Of a stretch of DNA of 64,000 nt, positions 36,084 to 45,005 are shown piece by piece. The translations under genes and the position numbers were made by a program. The stretch's first letter is position 1. The number at the start of each line of letters is the position of its first letter. Under the pieces are notes generated by a model. It searched no databases. It was not told where the DNA came from and saw only the letters and a program-made list of their open reading frames with translations. The stretch is from Laspinema sp. D2d (lineage in GTDB: Bacteria > Cyanobacteriota > Cyanobacteriia > Cyanobacteriales > Laspinemataceae), in assembly GCF_025370755.1 (NCBI RefSeq), contig NZ_JAMXFC010000029.1:1-64000 (forward strand), in the 5' to 3' direction.

Positions 36084-36353
36084 GTGAATATCTTTGGCAT
36101 GGGTTTGCCCGAAATCATGGTGATTCTGACGATCGCCCTTCTCATTTTTGGACCTAAAAAGTTACCGGAAATCGGTCGCAGTCTGGGAAAAGCGATTCGC
36201 GGATTCCAGGATGCCAGTCGAGAATTTGAAAGCGAAATCAAGCGCGAGGCTCAACAAATTGAGGCATCCCAACCCGCTAAACCCGCTGAGTCTCAGAAAG
36301 TCGCCAGTTCCGTCTCCCCCGAAGAAGCTATCCCGTCCTCTGAACAAGGCTAG
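36084..36353 (+). CDS. tatA: Twin-arginine translocase subunit TatA
   Basis: An 89-residue TatA/TatE-type protein of the Sec-independent export system in the thylakoid or plasma membrane. It has a short N-terminal helix (IFGMGLPEIMVILTIALLIF), the invariant FGPKKLPEIGRSLG hinge, an amphipathic helix (GKAIRGFQDASREFESEI) and a variable Pro/Ser/Glu tail. I chose the GTG at 36084 because GGAGG lies five bases before it and the reading then starts with the usual N-terminus; an ATG at 36030 lies inside the psbH terminator and is excluded. tatC is not in the window. Confidence 0.93.
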   Translation: MNIFGMGLPEIMVILTIALLIFGPKKLPEIGRSLGKAIRGFQDASREFESEIKREAQQIEASQPAKPAESQKVASSVSPEEAIPSSEQG

Positions 36354-36649
36354 TCGGCAAATACCCTCACCCGTCAACGGTGGGGCTATAGGGACAAAGC
36401 CAGCGGGCGCGGGCTAAGAGTGGGCAAATACTTGTCCCTTGTCATGCTCCATTGCTAATTCTAAAATTATCCCACGAAGGAAGGGGGCGAATTCAGCCCA
36501 AGCCCCTCCCTTGGCGGGATTCCTCATTTCATGCCTTGATCGGTTCTTTGTCTAAATGCTATGCCAGTTTAGGTGAGGTGGCATGAAGAAACCTGCAAAA
36601 CCCCCTACAATCTAAACGCGAAACCTTAATCCCTGACTTCAACACTGCC
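36354..36649. other. Spacer between tatA and pth
   Basis: About 296 bp with no gene. It contains a copy of the GGGGCTATAGGGACAAAGCC repeat with its GCGCGGGCTAAGAG partner (36381-36420), nearly the same as the copy at 18242-18281. The pth promoter is expected in the right half; no clear elements are seen. Confidence 0.55.
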
Positions 36650-37285
36650 ATGACAGCAAGCGAGACATCCGTTCCTCTGGTGATTCCTCAACTGATCGTC
36701 GGGTTGGGCAATCCAGAAGCTAAATACCACGAAACCCGCCATAATATCGGGTTCGCTGCCGTCGATATGCTCGCCCGGTCCTGGCAAATTTCTCTGGCAG
36801 AAAACCGGCGCTTTCAGGGTCTATTTGGCGAGGGTCGAGGGCCAAAAGGGAATAAAATTTACCTACTCAAGCCCCTAACCTATATGAATCGATCTGGGCA
36901 AGCCATTCGCGCGGTTACCGATTGGTATAAACTGCCTCCCCAATCGGTCCTGACGATTTATGATGATATGGATTTGCCGGTGGGACGGTTGCGGATGCGC
37001 CTTTCTGGTTCGGCTGGGGGTCACAATGGCATCAAATCTACGATCGCCCATTTAAGCACCCAGGACTTCCCCCGGTTACGGGTTGGCATTGGTAAACCCG
37101 GTGACGGGAAAGCAGAAACCGATACGATTTCTCATGTGTTGGGGAAGTTCACTCCCGATGAGAAACCCGTGGTATCTGAGGTAATGTATCTGGTTCGGGA
37201 TGCGATCGAACTCAGTCTAAAGGAAGGCTGCGAAAAAGCTATGAGTCTTTACAATAGTCGCAGTGTGGTCGGAACAAAACCGTGA
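36650..37285 (+). CDS. pth: Peptidyl-tRNA hydrolase
   Basis: Releases peptides from prematurely dropped peptidyl-tRNA. The 211-residue protein shows all Pth signatures: VGLGNPEAKYHETRHNIGF with the catalytic His in TRHNIGF (about residues 27-33), YMNRSGQAI, YDDMDLPVGRLRMR, GSAGGHNGIKS and RLRVGIGKP. The N-terminal 14 residues extend slightly beyond the bacterial norm. The stop codon overlaps the GTG start of the following small gene (GTGA at 37282-37285), so the two are translationally coupled. Confidence 0.96.
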   Translation: MTASETSVPLVIPQLIVGLGNPEAKYHETRHNIGFAAVDMLARSWQISLAENRRFQGLFGEGRGPKGNKIYLLKPLTYMNRSGQAIRAVTDWYKLPPQSVLTIYDDMDLPVGRLRMRLSGSAGGHNGIKSTIAHLSTQDFPRLRVGIGKPGDGKAETDTISHVLGKFTPDEKPVVSEVMYLVRDAIELSLKEGCEKAMSLYNSRSVVGTKP

Positions 37286-37545
37286 GTAGGAAGCGAGTCC
37301 CTAGAACCACTGCCCACGTTCGAGTGCTGAATCAGTCTTGGCAACGGGGGACCCTAGAAGGGGAAGTCAGTGCCGGAGATTTTAGTTGGAGTTTCCGGTG
37401 GTGTTTTCGTGTGGGTAAATTGGCGATCGAACCGTCCCAGGGACGCGCTTTAATTCAAGAACCCTTGGGACGATTTTTAGAAAAATGCGATTATCAACTC
37501 GAACCCGGTGGAGACTATTCCTTCACGATTAGAGCCCAGCTTTAA
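37282..37545 (+). CDS. Small conserved-looking protein coupled to pth
   Basis: An 87-residue basic protein starting with GTG within the pth stop codon. Visible features are VLNQSWQRGTLEGEVSAGDF, SFRWCFRVGKLAIEPSQGRA and a C-terminal LEKCDYQLEPGGDYSFTIRA. The pattern suggests a small beta-rich domain without membrane segments. I recall similar proteins of this size in cyanobacterial genomes but no named family or function. The overlap with pth suggests a role near translation, although this is only contextual. Confidence 0.7.
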   Translation: MSRKRVPRTTAHVRVLNQSWQRGTLEGEVSAGDFSWSFRWCFRVGKLAIEPSQGRALIQEPLGRFLEKCDYQLEPGGDYSFTIRAQL

Positions 37546-37838
37546 TCTCCAAAGGGCTACTCATTTTAGGGTTAATTTATAACCTCCATTCCGGAGGTAA
37601 AATTAGGAGAGTATGGAATATTTTAAAACTATGACCGACATAGCATCTACCATTATTATAAAGGCTCAGTCTTGAGCCATAAATTCCATATATATAGCGA
37701 GTCTTGCAGGAAATTAACACCTCACCCCCAAATGATTTAGACGCGCTATATCGCGCTATATAAGGTTAAAAGCTGCACATAGCCGCTGGGTTGGTCGCCA
37801 GAGCAGGGGAGCACCGGCAGACCACGACCCGTCTGGAA

Positions 37839-39011
37839 TCAGCCGCCCATCAGCGCATGGGCGATCGCAATGTAGAACGGTATTCCCACGCCAATCGCGA
37901 TCGGCGTGCCGATGGCTGTGGATGCGCCTATGTAGGCGGAGGGATTGGCCGACGGGATACCGGCTCGTAAAGTGGGCGGCCCTGAAATATCTGAACTGGA
38001 GGCGGCGATGACCGCCAGGATCACGACACCACCCAGGCTGAATCCCGTGGCATAGTGGGCAATCATGCCGAGACCGAAGGCGATAAGCCCATGTAGCAGC
38101 GGTGCCACCACGGCATAGACGACGTACCACTGAGCCACTTTGCGCAGCTCGGCAACCCTTGACCAAGCCTCCATCCCCATGATCAGCATCAGTATCGAAA
38201 GCAGGCCGCGAAAGAGGGGGTCGTAGAAGCTTTCATAGACACTTTCCGGTCGGGTTAGGATGCCTAGAGCGAGGCCAAGCAGCAGTGCCGATAGGGCAGA
38301 ACCCTCAAGGCTTTCCTTCACGATGGGCCATATTTTGACCCGCTCGGGCTGCTTGCTGGGATACCCACTTGCGGTAATGCGCTGCTGGCTGCGATACTCC
38401 TGCCTGGTGGTGGGATACTGCGGCTTGCTGCCATAGTCACCTGCGGCAACCGACTGTTTGCTGAGATACTCCTGCTTGCTGAGATACTCCTGCTTGCTGA
38501 GTTCATCGCCTGCGGCATCCCGCTTCTTGCTGCTGGTATAAATGCTCGCCACGACGATCGCAGTTACGAGCGCTGGGATGTCCATGAAGGGATACAGTGC
38601 GGCGGCCCAGGGTTCGTATTCGATGTTTTGCTCTGCTAGTACCGTCAGGGCAGCGGCCATAGTAGAACCACTCACCGCACCGAACAAGCCCGCAGTCGCA
38701 ATGGCATCCACGGTTTTAACGTTCGGCAACTTAGCCAACGTGTAGCGCCCGATGAACACGATCAGGATGCCCACTACCACGGCGAACAGCGCGGGCAACA
38801 GCATCTCCACCAGATTGCCATTGCGGATTGCAATGCCGCCGCTTAGGCCGACTTTTATCAGCAGCATGAAGATAATGAACTTATAGATCGCATCTGGAAT
38901 TTCCAGTTTGCTACCGAGGGCGGCGATGATCATACCACCGATCAAAAAGGCGAGTGTCGGGGACTGCAACTGCCCCACGAAGTCCATCAAGAAATAAGAC
39001 AAAAAATCCAT
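37839..39011 (-). CDS. sbtA: Sodium-dependent bicarbonate transporter SbtA
   Basis: A high-affinity Na+/HCO3- symporter of the plasma membrane, part of the CO2-concentrating mechanism. The 390-residue protein has the expected ten-helix pattern and closely matches SbtA sequences: QSPTLAFLIGGMIIAALGS, GLFGAVSGSTMAAALTVL, YPFMDIPALVTAIVVASIY, SSSDISGPPTLRAG and GASTAIGTPIAIGVGIP. The cytoplasmic linker between the two halves (about residues 160-220) is about 20 residues longer than in Synechocystis because of tandem KQEYLS units encoded by a DNA repeat at 38454-38508. The gene is GC-richer than its neighbours. Unlike the usual sbtA-sbtB operon, sbtB lies 1 kb upstream on the other strand. Confidence 0.96.
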   Translation of the reverse strand: MDFLSYFLMDFVGQLQSPTLAFLIGGMIIAALGSKLEIPDAIYKFIIFMLLIKVGLSGGIAIRNGNLVEMLLPALFAVVVGILIVFIGRYTLAKLPNVKTVDAIATAGLFGAVSGSTMAAALTVLAEQNIEYEPWAAALYPFMDIPALVTAIVVASIYTSSKKRDAAGDELSKQEYLSKQEYLSKQSVAAGDYGSKPQYPTTRQEYRSQQRITASGYPSKQPERVKIWPIVKESLEGSALSALLLGLALGILTRPESVYESFYDPLFRGLLSILMLIMGMEAWSRVAELRKVAQWYVVYAVVAPLLHGLIAFGLGMIAHYATGFSLGGVVILAVIAASSSDISGPPTLRAGIPSANPSAYIGASTAIGTPIAIGVGIPFYIAIAHALMGG

Positions 39012-39629
39012 GTTGTAATTCTCCTTAAATTAGATATTAGGGGTTAAGACGGTAGGCAAATGTGGCCTCGAATCCTGGGTAGTTGGCTATACGCATCCGC
39101 GTGAGCAGCGAGTCACTCCGCCACTAAGAATGCATCTGTATCTCGGTGCGTCTTGTGCTGGAAGATAAGGTTTCGCTGCGGCGATCGCAGACGAGTCATG
39201 GGATAGAAAATTTTTCCATGAATACCTCCTTCCGCTTCCTCTAACGAGGAGTGATGATTGTGATAAGTAAGTTTTAAGTTGAAGAAAGTAGGGATGAATC
39301 GCTTCATCTCTACCGCACAGGTGTTACGCGAATACCTGTTGTCGATAGGCTGTTCAGAGGTGGCCGCTCTCTGAACGGGGCCCAAAGGTGTCGCGGTCCC
39401 GCAGCACCGCCTATAGATGAAGATCTATTAAGACCCGAATCTCTATGTGCTTAAGTCTATCCTTAAATTTCCATAAATTTGCGATCGTCTTACATGGATC
39501 TGCAAAGTAATTTCCAATTCAAATCATAAGGTTTTCTTTTGGTTTCAGGAAATCCCTATATTTGTGGTTAATGTAAATAGCAATCATAGAATTTTCTCTA
39601 TACATTGCTGTTAGTAAAAAGGACCCTCT
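39012..39629. promoter_or_regulatory. Upstream region of sbtA
   Basis: About 620 bp before sbtA. The right part (39420-39620) is AT-rich and is the likely promoter zone for a low-CO2-induced gene; LysR-type regulators (CmpR, NdhR/CcmR) act on sbtA in other cyanobacteria, but I could not fix a binding site. A minus-strand open frame at 39113-39385 has no family features and may simply be part of the leader. Confidence 0.4.
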
Positions 39630-39870
39630 ATGACTGCACTCCCCTCTAAAGACCTTGAACGAATGGTGTAAAGAGCGGGCAGAGTTGCCACCAGAAGCGG
39701 CTCACACTGTTGATTAGCTGCTGTTGCTCACCGGGGCAAAAGACTGTGCGGCTGCTGAGTCCTTGAGCAGCCAGCAAGAAACATTAATCCTAGAACCCTT
39801 GGAGTTTCAAGATTTAAGGCCCTTCTCTGCCTTTACCCAGGTCACCTGGTTGTCATAGCGCCAAAAGGAT
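39630..39870 (+). pseudogene. Leucine-rich-repeat protein remnant (N-terminal part)
   Basis: The plus strand starts near ATG 39630, shifts frame, then reads LNEWCKERAELPPEAAHTVD, a TAG stop, LLLLTGAKDCAAAESL, ILEPLEFQDLRPFSAFTQVT, WLS and another stop. This is the N-terminal cap and first repeat of cyanobacterial leucine-rich-repeat proteins (HTV-x-x-LL, DC-x-x-A, DLRPLSALTQLTWL). At least one frameshift and two stop codons disrupt it. A second LRR fragment lies at 41095-41292 on the other strand. Confidence 0.7.
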
Positions 39871-39967
39871 AAGTGTTTTTTATAAAATGCTTCCGCTAAT
39901 CTGAGTCAATCTTTCTCAATAGAAGGTAGTGGATTCGCCGATCTTTGGCATAAACTTAAAAATATGG

Positions 39968-39999
39968 TTCAAGGCAAAACCATAGAGTTTTGCCTTGAA
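39968..39999. repeat. Perfect hairpin before sbtB
   Basis: TTCAAGGCAAAAC (39968-39980) and its exact complement GTTTTGCCTTGAA (39987-39999) enclose the loop CATAGA. The hairpin ends 35 bp before the sbtB start codon. A related half-copy (GTTCAAGGCGAAAGCATAGA) lies at 40555-40574, after sbtB. No T-tract follows, so it is not a standard terminator. It may be a repeat element or a leader structure controlling sbtB. Confidence 0.75.
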
Positions 40000-40028
40000 T
40001 TGTCGTAACACAAAGCGTCAAGAGGTAA

Positions 40029-40352
<324 letters not shown>

Positions 40353-40433
40353 CTCAAAACCCCCAGCAATTCTCATTTTGGCAAGAAGTTGTTCAAGCAC
40401 TGGGAATCTCGGTATTGTAATGACATCTGAGAC

Positions 40434-40533
40434 AGGACTTACGCAGATTGTGAGAATACACCTTAAATGTAGAAGATAGCAAGCGAATTGCCTCTACATT
40501 TAGGGGTTGATCTTACAGATTGCGTAATTCCTG
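40434..40533. mobile_element. Short MITE with GGACTTACGCA-type ends
   Basis: AGGACTTACGCA (40434-40445) and TGCGTAATTCCT (40521-40532) form imperfect terminal inverted repeats. Internally TAAATGTAGA faces TCTACATTTA. At about 100 bp without coding capacity it is typical of a cyanobacterial MITE. It lies between sbtB and the small membrane-protein gene. Confidence 0.65.
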
Positions 40534-40734
40534 TAATCTTAACTTAAGGCTATCGTTCAAGGCGAAAGCATAGATGTTTATCTTCTGTGCGGCATCTATG
40601 TCAGGTTTGAGCGACCCACTCTCTCTCCTTGAGACACTCTCCATTCACAGGTGAATTTTACAACAGGTGTTTCCGTAGCGGCGGGCACTTCTCCTCGACC
40701 GGCACACACATTCGATCAGCATGGAGCGGATATC

Positions 40735-40980
40735 ATGAACAATTTTGACTCAACTAAACTGCGGACCCAATTTAACAACACTAGCGAAGGCTGGCTAGTA
40801 CAGGTATATAACGGCGATCGCCGCCTGCTTTGCGTGTTCGACTCGTCTCACGCCTGGATTTTTTTGTTGGGCTGTGGGTTGGGTCTCCTACTAGCAGTGG
40901 GGTGGTTTAACCTCGCCCGTTACAGTCCATCCCCGACTTATGTGCCACCAACAACTCCCCCCGAAATGTTGATTGATTAG
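40735..40980 (+). CDS. Small single-helix membrane protein downstream of sbtB
   Basis: An 81-residue protein starting MNNFDSTKLRTQFNNTSEGW, with GGAG eight bases before the ATG. The N-terminal 43 residues look like a small soluble domain (VQVYNGDRRLLCVFDSSHAW). One membrane helix follows (about residues 45-63, IFLLGCGLGLLLAVGWF), then a proline-rich tail. I do not recognise the family. It is co-directional with sbtB and 380 bp downstream, so a link to bicarbonate uptake is possible but rests only on position. Good codon structure and a ribosome-binding site support a real gene. Confidence 0.6.
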   Translation: MNNFDSTKLRTQFNNTSEGWLVQVYNGDRRLLCVFDSSHAWIFLLGCGLGLLLAVGWFNLARYSPSPTYVPPTTPPEMLID

Positions 40981-41094
40981 CTCACATAGCTAGAAGAGCA
41001 ATGCCCACGCCACTCTTCCGATTGGGGCGGCCCCATACCGTCCTCTGGTGAAAACAAGCAGACGCTGGCCGGTTCAACTAGACAGGTCGGATGG

Positions 41095-41292
41095 AGCAGA
41101 CCAGTCCCTAGCAGATCCAGCCCGGATAACTTTGACAAATTCATCAGGGCGTTCACCTCAGCCACAGGCTTGTTGTATAGGTCGAGCCAGTGTGCGTTGG
41201 TTCAAACCTTCTTGCAGCGGCGAAATATTGGCAACCTGAGTGTTGAATAGCAGCAGATCTTCGAGTTCGCCTAGGTTGGTTAGTGGTCTGGA
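41095..41292 (-). pseudogene. Leucine-rich-repeat protein remnant (repeat part)
   Basis: Two frames on the minus strand carry leucine-rich-repeat pieces. SRPLTNLGELEDLLLFNTQV then ANISPLQEGLNQ is at 41182-41292, and LMNLSKLSGLDLLGTGL is at about 41098-41147. They fit the consensus PL-x-x-L-x-x-L-x-x-L-x-L-x-x-T-x-(V/I) of cyanobacterial LRR proteins. A frameshift separates them and no start codon or full repeat array remains. It is oriented against the other LRR remnant at 39630-39870, with sbtB and the small gene between them. Confidence 0.6.
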
Positions 41293-41516
41293 TAGTGAAA
41301 AGTTGTGTGAGATAATTAATGAGAGTCCTTCAACTGTCCAAATTGGGAGAATTTCCTCAATTCGCAAGGGAGGGGTGCATAATAGTAACACGGGTTAAGC
41401 TTAGAATTTTGAACAGTATGATTTATGGACTGGTTTTATGCCGGTCCATTTTTTTGATGCCCCTAGAGCGATCCACGAGGGGTTATACAGAACTTTTCAC
41501 TGTGCAGTTTGGAAAC
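41293..41516. other. Non-coding spacer
   Basis: No gene, repeat or clear signal is seen. Short open frames on both strands overlap and lack family features. Confidence 0.4.
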
Positions 41517-41939
41517 CTAGCTATTTTGGGCCAAATATCGCTCAATTAAGAGAATGGCGACGATATCATCGATCGCCCTGGGGGGTTGGCGCATTCCCTG
41601 GGGAATCAGCCTAGTCAATCCCCGAGGCGGATACATTTCCCAATAGCGATCGCGGGCTTGTAAGGTGCTGTAGCGTTCATCCACTTGCACAAGGGGTAAC
41701 GGGATAGACAGGGATTCGGTAATATGTTCTTGCCACTTTTTCGACGTGGTGCGATCGCCAATCACGAGCAGATCCACCCCAAATTCTTGATATAAGGATT
41801 CAATCACCGCGATCGCCTCTTCCGCCGGAACCACTTCATGGACCAACAGTTTGCCCCGGCTATTCATCACGGCAATTCCACACTTCAACCGGCCCGGATC
41901 AAATCCCAAAATTACTGTGTCTGTTTGAGCGTTACCCAT
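41517..41939 (-). CDS. YqgF/RuvX-like RNase H-fold nuclease
   Basis: A 140-residue protein of the YqgF superfamily (Holliday-junction-resolvase-like, in many bacteria the pre-16S rRNA 5' nuclease). The first catalytic Asp is in VILGFDPGRLKCGIAV (about residues 9-24). The middle strand is VDLLVIGDRT, the third motif is VQVDERYSTLQARDRYW, and the last Asp pair is in AIDDIVAILLIERYL. It differs from standard RuvX at the first motif (GFDPGRLKCGIA instead of GLDxGxKRIGVA), so it may be a cyanobacterial paralogue. It lies 125 bp downstream of the DUF3084 gene on the same strand and is probably co-transcribed. Confidence 0.85.
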   Translation of the reverse strand: MGNAQTDTVILGFDPGRLKCGIAVMNSRGKLLVHEVVPAEEAIAVIESLYQEFGVDLLVIGDRTTSKKWQEHITESLSIPLPLVQVDERYSTLQARDRYWEMYPPRGLTRLIPQGMRQPPRAIDDIVAILLIERYLAQNS

Positions 41940-42064
41940 TACATTTTTTCCTTTTCAACTCTCCCGAAAACGGGAAACTAACCTGGCAATTACTTCAGCA
42001 ATTCTTCCCTACCCTTTATTCAGATTAACCCTTAACCAACCGGGCAAACCCGAACCCAATTTCT

Positions 42065-43825
42065 TTAATCTGTGCGAAACACTACTTTTCCTTGATGAAC
42101 TACCGTAAATTCTAAAGTCAGTGGACCCGAGGTATAGGTTTGACCAGCGGAAACCGCTTGAATAATGCCCGGTTCATTATTATTGGGAAGCTGCTTGATA
42201 AATTCCATTACCGATGCCAGACGACCATCTCCCACCTGGATAGAATCCGTTAAAATTCCCGATCGCCTTGCTCTAAAATTAGCAGCGGCTAACAATAAAT
42301 TCAATTGTTCTTTAATCTCATCTTCACTCATTTCCGAAGGCCGGACTGCAGTGGTTGCCACCAGTTCCCCTTCGCCAAAAACTACCTCATTGGGAACCGC
42401 ATCGGCAAAAACATTTACCTGCCGTTCACCTAACAAATAATTGGCAGCGGAGAGAATTCTGACCACATAATCTTGACCATCATCAATTTGGCCGATGAGT
42501 TGCTCTAGTTCCGTCTCTGTAATCGCGATCGCCCATTCATTTCGTTGGGCAGTTCCTGGACGAATCAAGGCGATCGCCGCCAGATTGGCTTCCGTTAACA
42601 GTTGTTTGGTTGCTTCGGGAGCAGTTTCTGGGCGCAGGACCCGCAGGACCCCGGTAGCTAACACCTGATTCCGACGAATGGCAACCGTTCCTTCCCGCAA
42701 CAGTTGAAAATCCCGTTCCAGACTTTGGACTTCCCCTTGGAGAAACGCTTGTTGCGTGCCTAACTGTTTCAATAACGTGCGCTGTTCTGTAATCGCCATT
42801 TCCTGCTCAGAAATCTGGCGATCGCGCTCGGCAATTTCCTCCTCCTGAACGGCGATCGCCTGTTCCTGAAGGGCAATCTCCATTTCCTGCCTAGCGATTT
42901 CCTGCTCTTGTTTCCCTAACTCCTCTTCCGCCAAGGCGATCGCCTGCTTTTGAGCGGTAATTTCTGCCGCTTGTTGAGCCATTTGCGCCTGTTGCTCGGC
43001 AATATCCCCTTCCTGAACGCTAATTTGCTGTTGCTGTTGCGTCAGGAGACGAATTTGCTCATCCAGTTGGCTTTTCTGCTCCGTGAGTAACTGCCTCTGT
43101 TGTGCCGCTTCCTGCCGTTGCTGCTCAATTTCTGCCTGTTTGAGGGCCAATTCTCGATCCCGCTGGACAATCGTTGCTCTAACTTGCTCCCCCTGTTCAA
43201 TCAACTCCCGCCGTTCCAGTTGCAGGGTAGCAATATCATCCCGCAGCTTCTGCGCCTGTTGGGAAACTTCCGCCAACTGACTTTGAGCGCGCTCGAATTT
43301 CCCTTCAATCAAACTCAGTTCAGTTTGGGCTTTCTGAAAATCAGTTTGAATGCCGCTAAGTTGAGTCTGAGTTTGATTCAGTTCCCCCTGAGTCTGATTC
43401 AGTTGAGCCTGTGTTAGAGCTTGTTTTTGGAGTGCCCCTTGCAATGAGCGATCGATCTCATTTAATTGTTGTTGCGCCACCACCTGCTGTTCTCGGGCTT
43501 GGTTGAGTTCGGCTTCCACCTGCTGTTTCTGGGTAATCACGGCTACGAGTTCTTTCTGAGCTTCTCGCAATTCTTTGAGTTTTTCATCCAGTTGAAACAC
43601 CCCCACTCGCAAGGATTTACTCGTGGCAAATAGGATACTCAAGGTTGAGGCTGCAATCATCAACCCGGTTACAATGGTGACCACCGTAGCGGTTTGTCGG
43701 GGGCGCAGACCAAATAGACTTAACCGGGCCTTACCGACTTTAGTACCGAGGCGATCGCCCAGGGTGGCGAGCAAACCCCCCAAAACTAAGACAGCCAGTA
43801 TCAGGACGTATGCGCTCGTCATCAC
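42065..43825 (-). CDS. DUF3084 coiled-coil membrane protein
   Basis: A 586-residue protein anchored by two N-terminal helices (about residues 4-22 and 46-66). A very long coiled coil follows (about 75-370) with glutamine/glutamate heptads such as EIALQEQAIAVQEEEIAERD and QQAQMAQQAAEITAQKQAIA. The C-terminal DUF3084 region (about 375-586) includes VLATGVLRVLRP, VNVFADAVPNEVVFGEGELV and RARRSGILTDSIQVGDGRLA. The family is found mainly in cyanobacteria and its function is not established. The coiled coil suggests oligomerisation or a structural role at the plasma membrane. Nothing upstream indicates special regulation. Confidence 0.9.
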   Translation of the reverse strand: MMTSAYVLILAVLVLGGLLATLGDRLGTKVGKARLSLFGLRPRQTATVVTIVTGLMIAASTLSILFATSKSLRVGVFQLDEKLKELREAQKELVAVITQKQQVEAELNQAREQQVVAQQQLNEIDRSLQGALQKQALTQAQLNQTQGELNQTQTQLSGIQTDFQKAQTELSLIEGKFERAQSQLAEVSQQAQKLRDDIATLQLERRELIEQGEQVRATIVQRDRELALKQAEIEQQRQEAAQQRQLLTEQKSQLDEQIRLLTQQQQQISVQEGDIAEQQAQMAQQAAEITAQKQAIALAEEELGKQEQEIARQEMEIALQEQAIAVQEEEIAERDRQISEQEMAITEQRTLLKQLGTQQAFLQGEVQSLERDFQLLREGTVAIRRNQVLATGVLRVLRPETAPEATKQLLTEANLAAIALIRPGTAQRNEWAIAITETELEQLIGQIDDGQDYVVRILSAANYLLGERQVNVFADAVPNEVVFGEGELVATTAVRPSEMSEDEIKEQLNLLLAAANFRARRSGILTDSIQVGDGRLASVMEFIKQLPNNNEPGIIQAVSAGQTYTSGPLTLEFTVVHQGKVVFRTD

Positions 43826-44232
43826 TTATTTAACTCCGTCCAGATCTAGCCAAGACAAAAACTTTCGCAGCTAAAACACTTTGGGAAGACGTCCAGCAAA
43901 GCTCCGCTCTTTTGCACTATAACAGATCCAATTGCCGATCCTGATAGCAGTATTCTCCCCGTTTTTCACGGAATCCCTGCATGGACTCTACCTCTCACAC
44001 CGCATTCCCTGAGCCTCGTGTCCAGATTCTACAGCGATCGCCCGTTCTGTCCGTCCCAGTCCCTTCATGACTTGGGTTTTGGCAAAAACATACTTCCACG
44101 AGACTGTACCCTCGAACAGTCCCCCCAGGGCAGAAAATCAACGGAAGACTGACTAATTCTCACCCCGATCCCCGATCCCCTGATTTTCTCTGCCCTATTC
44201 TGTTAAGGTTGACCGTTGTTTTATTGAGCCGA
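43826..44232. other. Spacer between DUF3084 gene and ntcA
   Basis: About 400 bp without a gene. A large inverted repeat (GGGCAGAAAATCA at 44128-44140 with TGATTTTCTCTGCCC at 44181-44195) could form a stem with a 40-base loop and may end the ntcA transcript. Confidence 0.5.
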
Positions 44233-44904
44233 TCAAGTAAATTGCTGACTCAATGCTACGGGATTATGAACGGTGATTTTCTTTTTATGAATGGAGATCA
44301 TTTGTTCACAACGCAGATCCCCCAACAACCGGGTGACGGTGACCCGAGTTGAGCCAATTGCTTCGGCGATCGCCTGATGGGACAACTTTAAATCAATCGT
44401 AATCCCCTCGGAAGTCGGTACTCCAAAATCCCGACATAGAATAAGTAGAAAACTCACCAACCGCGATCCCATATCCCGATGTGCCAAAGTTTCAATCATC
44501 ATTTCTGTCTGTAAAATCCGCGAAGATAAGCCCCGCAACATCAACATAGACAGTTCGGGATCTTCCTTCAGCGCCTTTTCCACCTGGTCGATCGGGACCG
44601 AAAGCAATTCGACAGGGGTAAAGGCTACGGCATGATAAAAGCGGTCCGAACGATGTCCCGTAATCAGGGAGAGTACCCCAAAGACACTATTTTCCCGCAG
44701 CAGGGCCACGGTAATTTCCTCTCCCGCTTCATAGACGCGGGATAGCTTAACGGCACCTTTGAGTAAAAAATAAACTCGTTCAGCGGGATCCCCAGGGAAA
44801 AAGATGGTCTTTCCTCGTTCGTAATTTTCCACCACTGGGGGAAACGATCCACTTCCCATCTGACGGAATACTGCGGCTAGTGGTCTATCTTGGGTCATTA
44901 CCAT
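44233..44904 (-). CDS. ntcA: Global nitrogen regulator NtcA
   Basis: A CRP/FNR-family transcription factor that activates nitrogen-assimilation genes when 2-oxoglutarate is high. The 223-residue sequence is almost the standard cyanobacterial Ntc[21 protein letters not shown] and [20 protein letters not shown] in the effector domain, the dimerisation helix [19 protein letters not shown], and the recognition helix [20 protein letters not shown] (about residues 175-194). AAGGA lies before the ATG. A perfect NtcA box at 45006-45019 upstream implies autoregulation. Its divergent neighbour is fabI. Confidence 0.98.
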   Translation of the reverse strand: MVMTQDRPLAAVFRQMGSGSFPPVVENYERGKTIFFPGDPAERVYFLLKGAVKLSRVYEAGEEITVALLRENSVFGVLSLITGHRSDRFYHAVAFTPVELLSVPIDQVEKALKEDPELSMLMLRGLSSRILQTEMMIETLAHRDMGSRLVSFLLILCRDFGVPTSEGITIDLKLSHQAIAEAIGSTRVTVTRLLGDLRCEQMISIHKKKITVHNPVALSQQFT

Positions 44905-45005
44905 ATCCGTTCCTTCTAATTGTCATGTCGTATCTTCTTTTTTGATAACTTGCTAACGGTTTATTGTCATTACCGACCGGCTCTTGTTAGAGTTCTCTGA
45001 CTTTT

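Noticed and set aside
36162-36377. Frame antisense to tatA
   Set aside because: It lies opposite a clear TatA sequence and has no support of its own.
37756-38166. Second long minus-strand frame overlapping the end of sbtA
   Set aside because: It is a Cys/Arg-rich shadow frame of the GC-rich sbtA gene.
39113-39385. 90-residue minus-strand frame upstream of sbtA
   Set aside because: No recognisable domain, no ribosome-binding site, and its position fits a promoter or leader region. It cannot be fully excluded.
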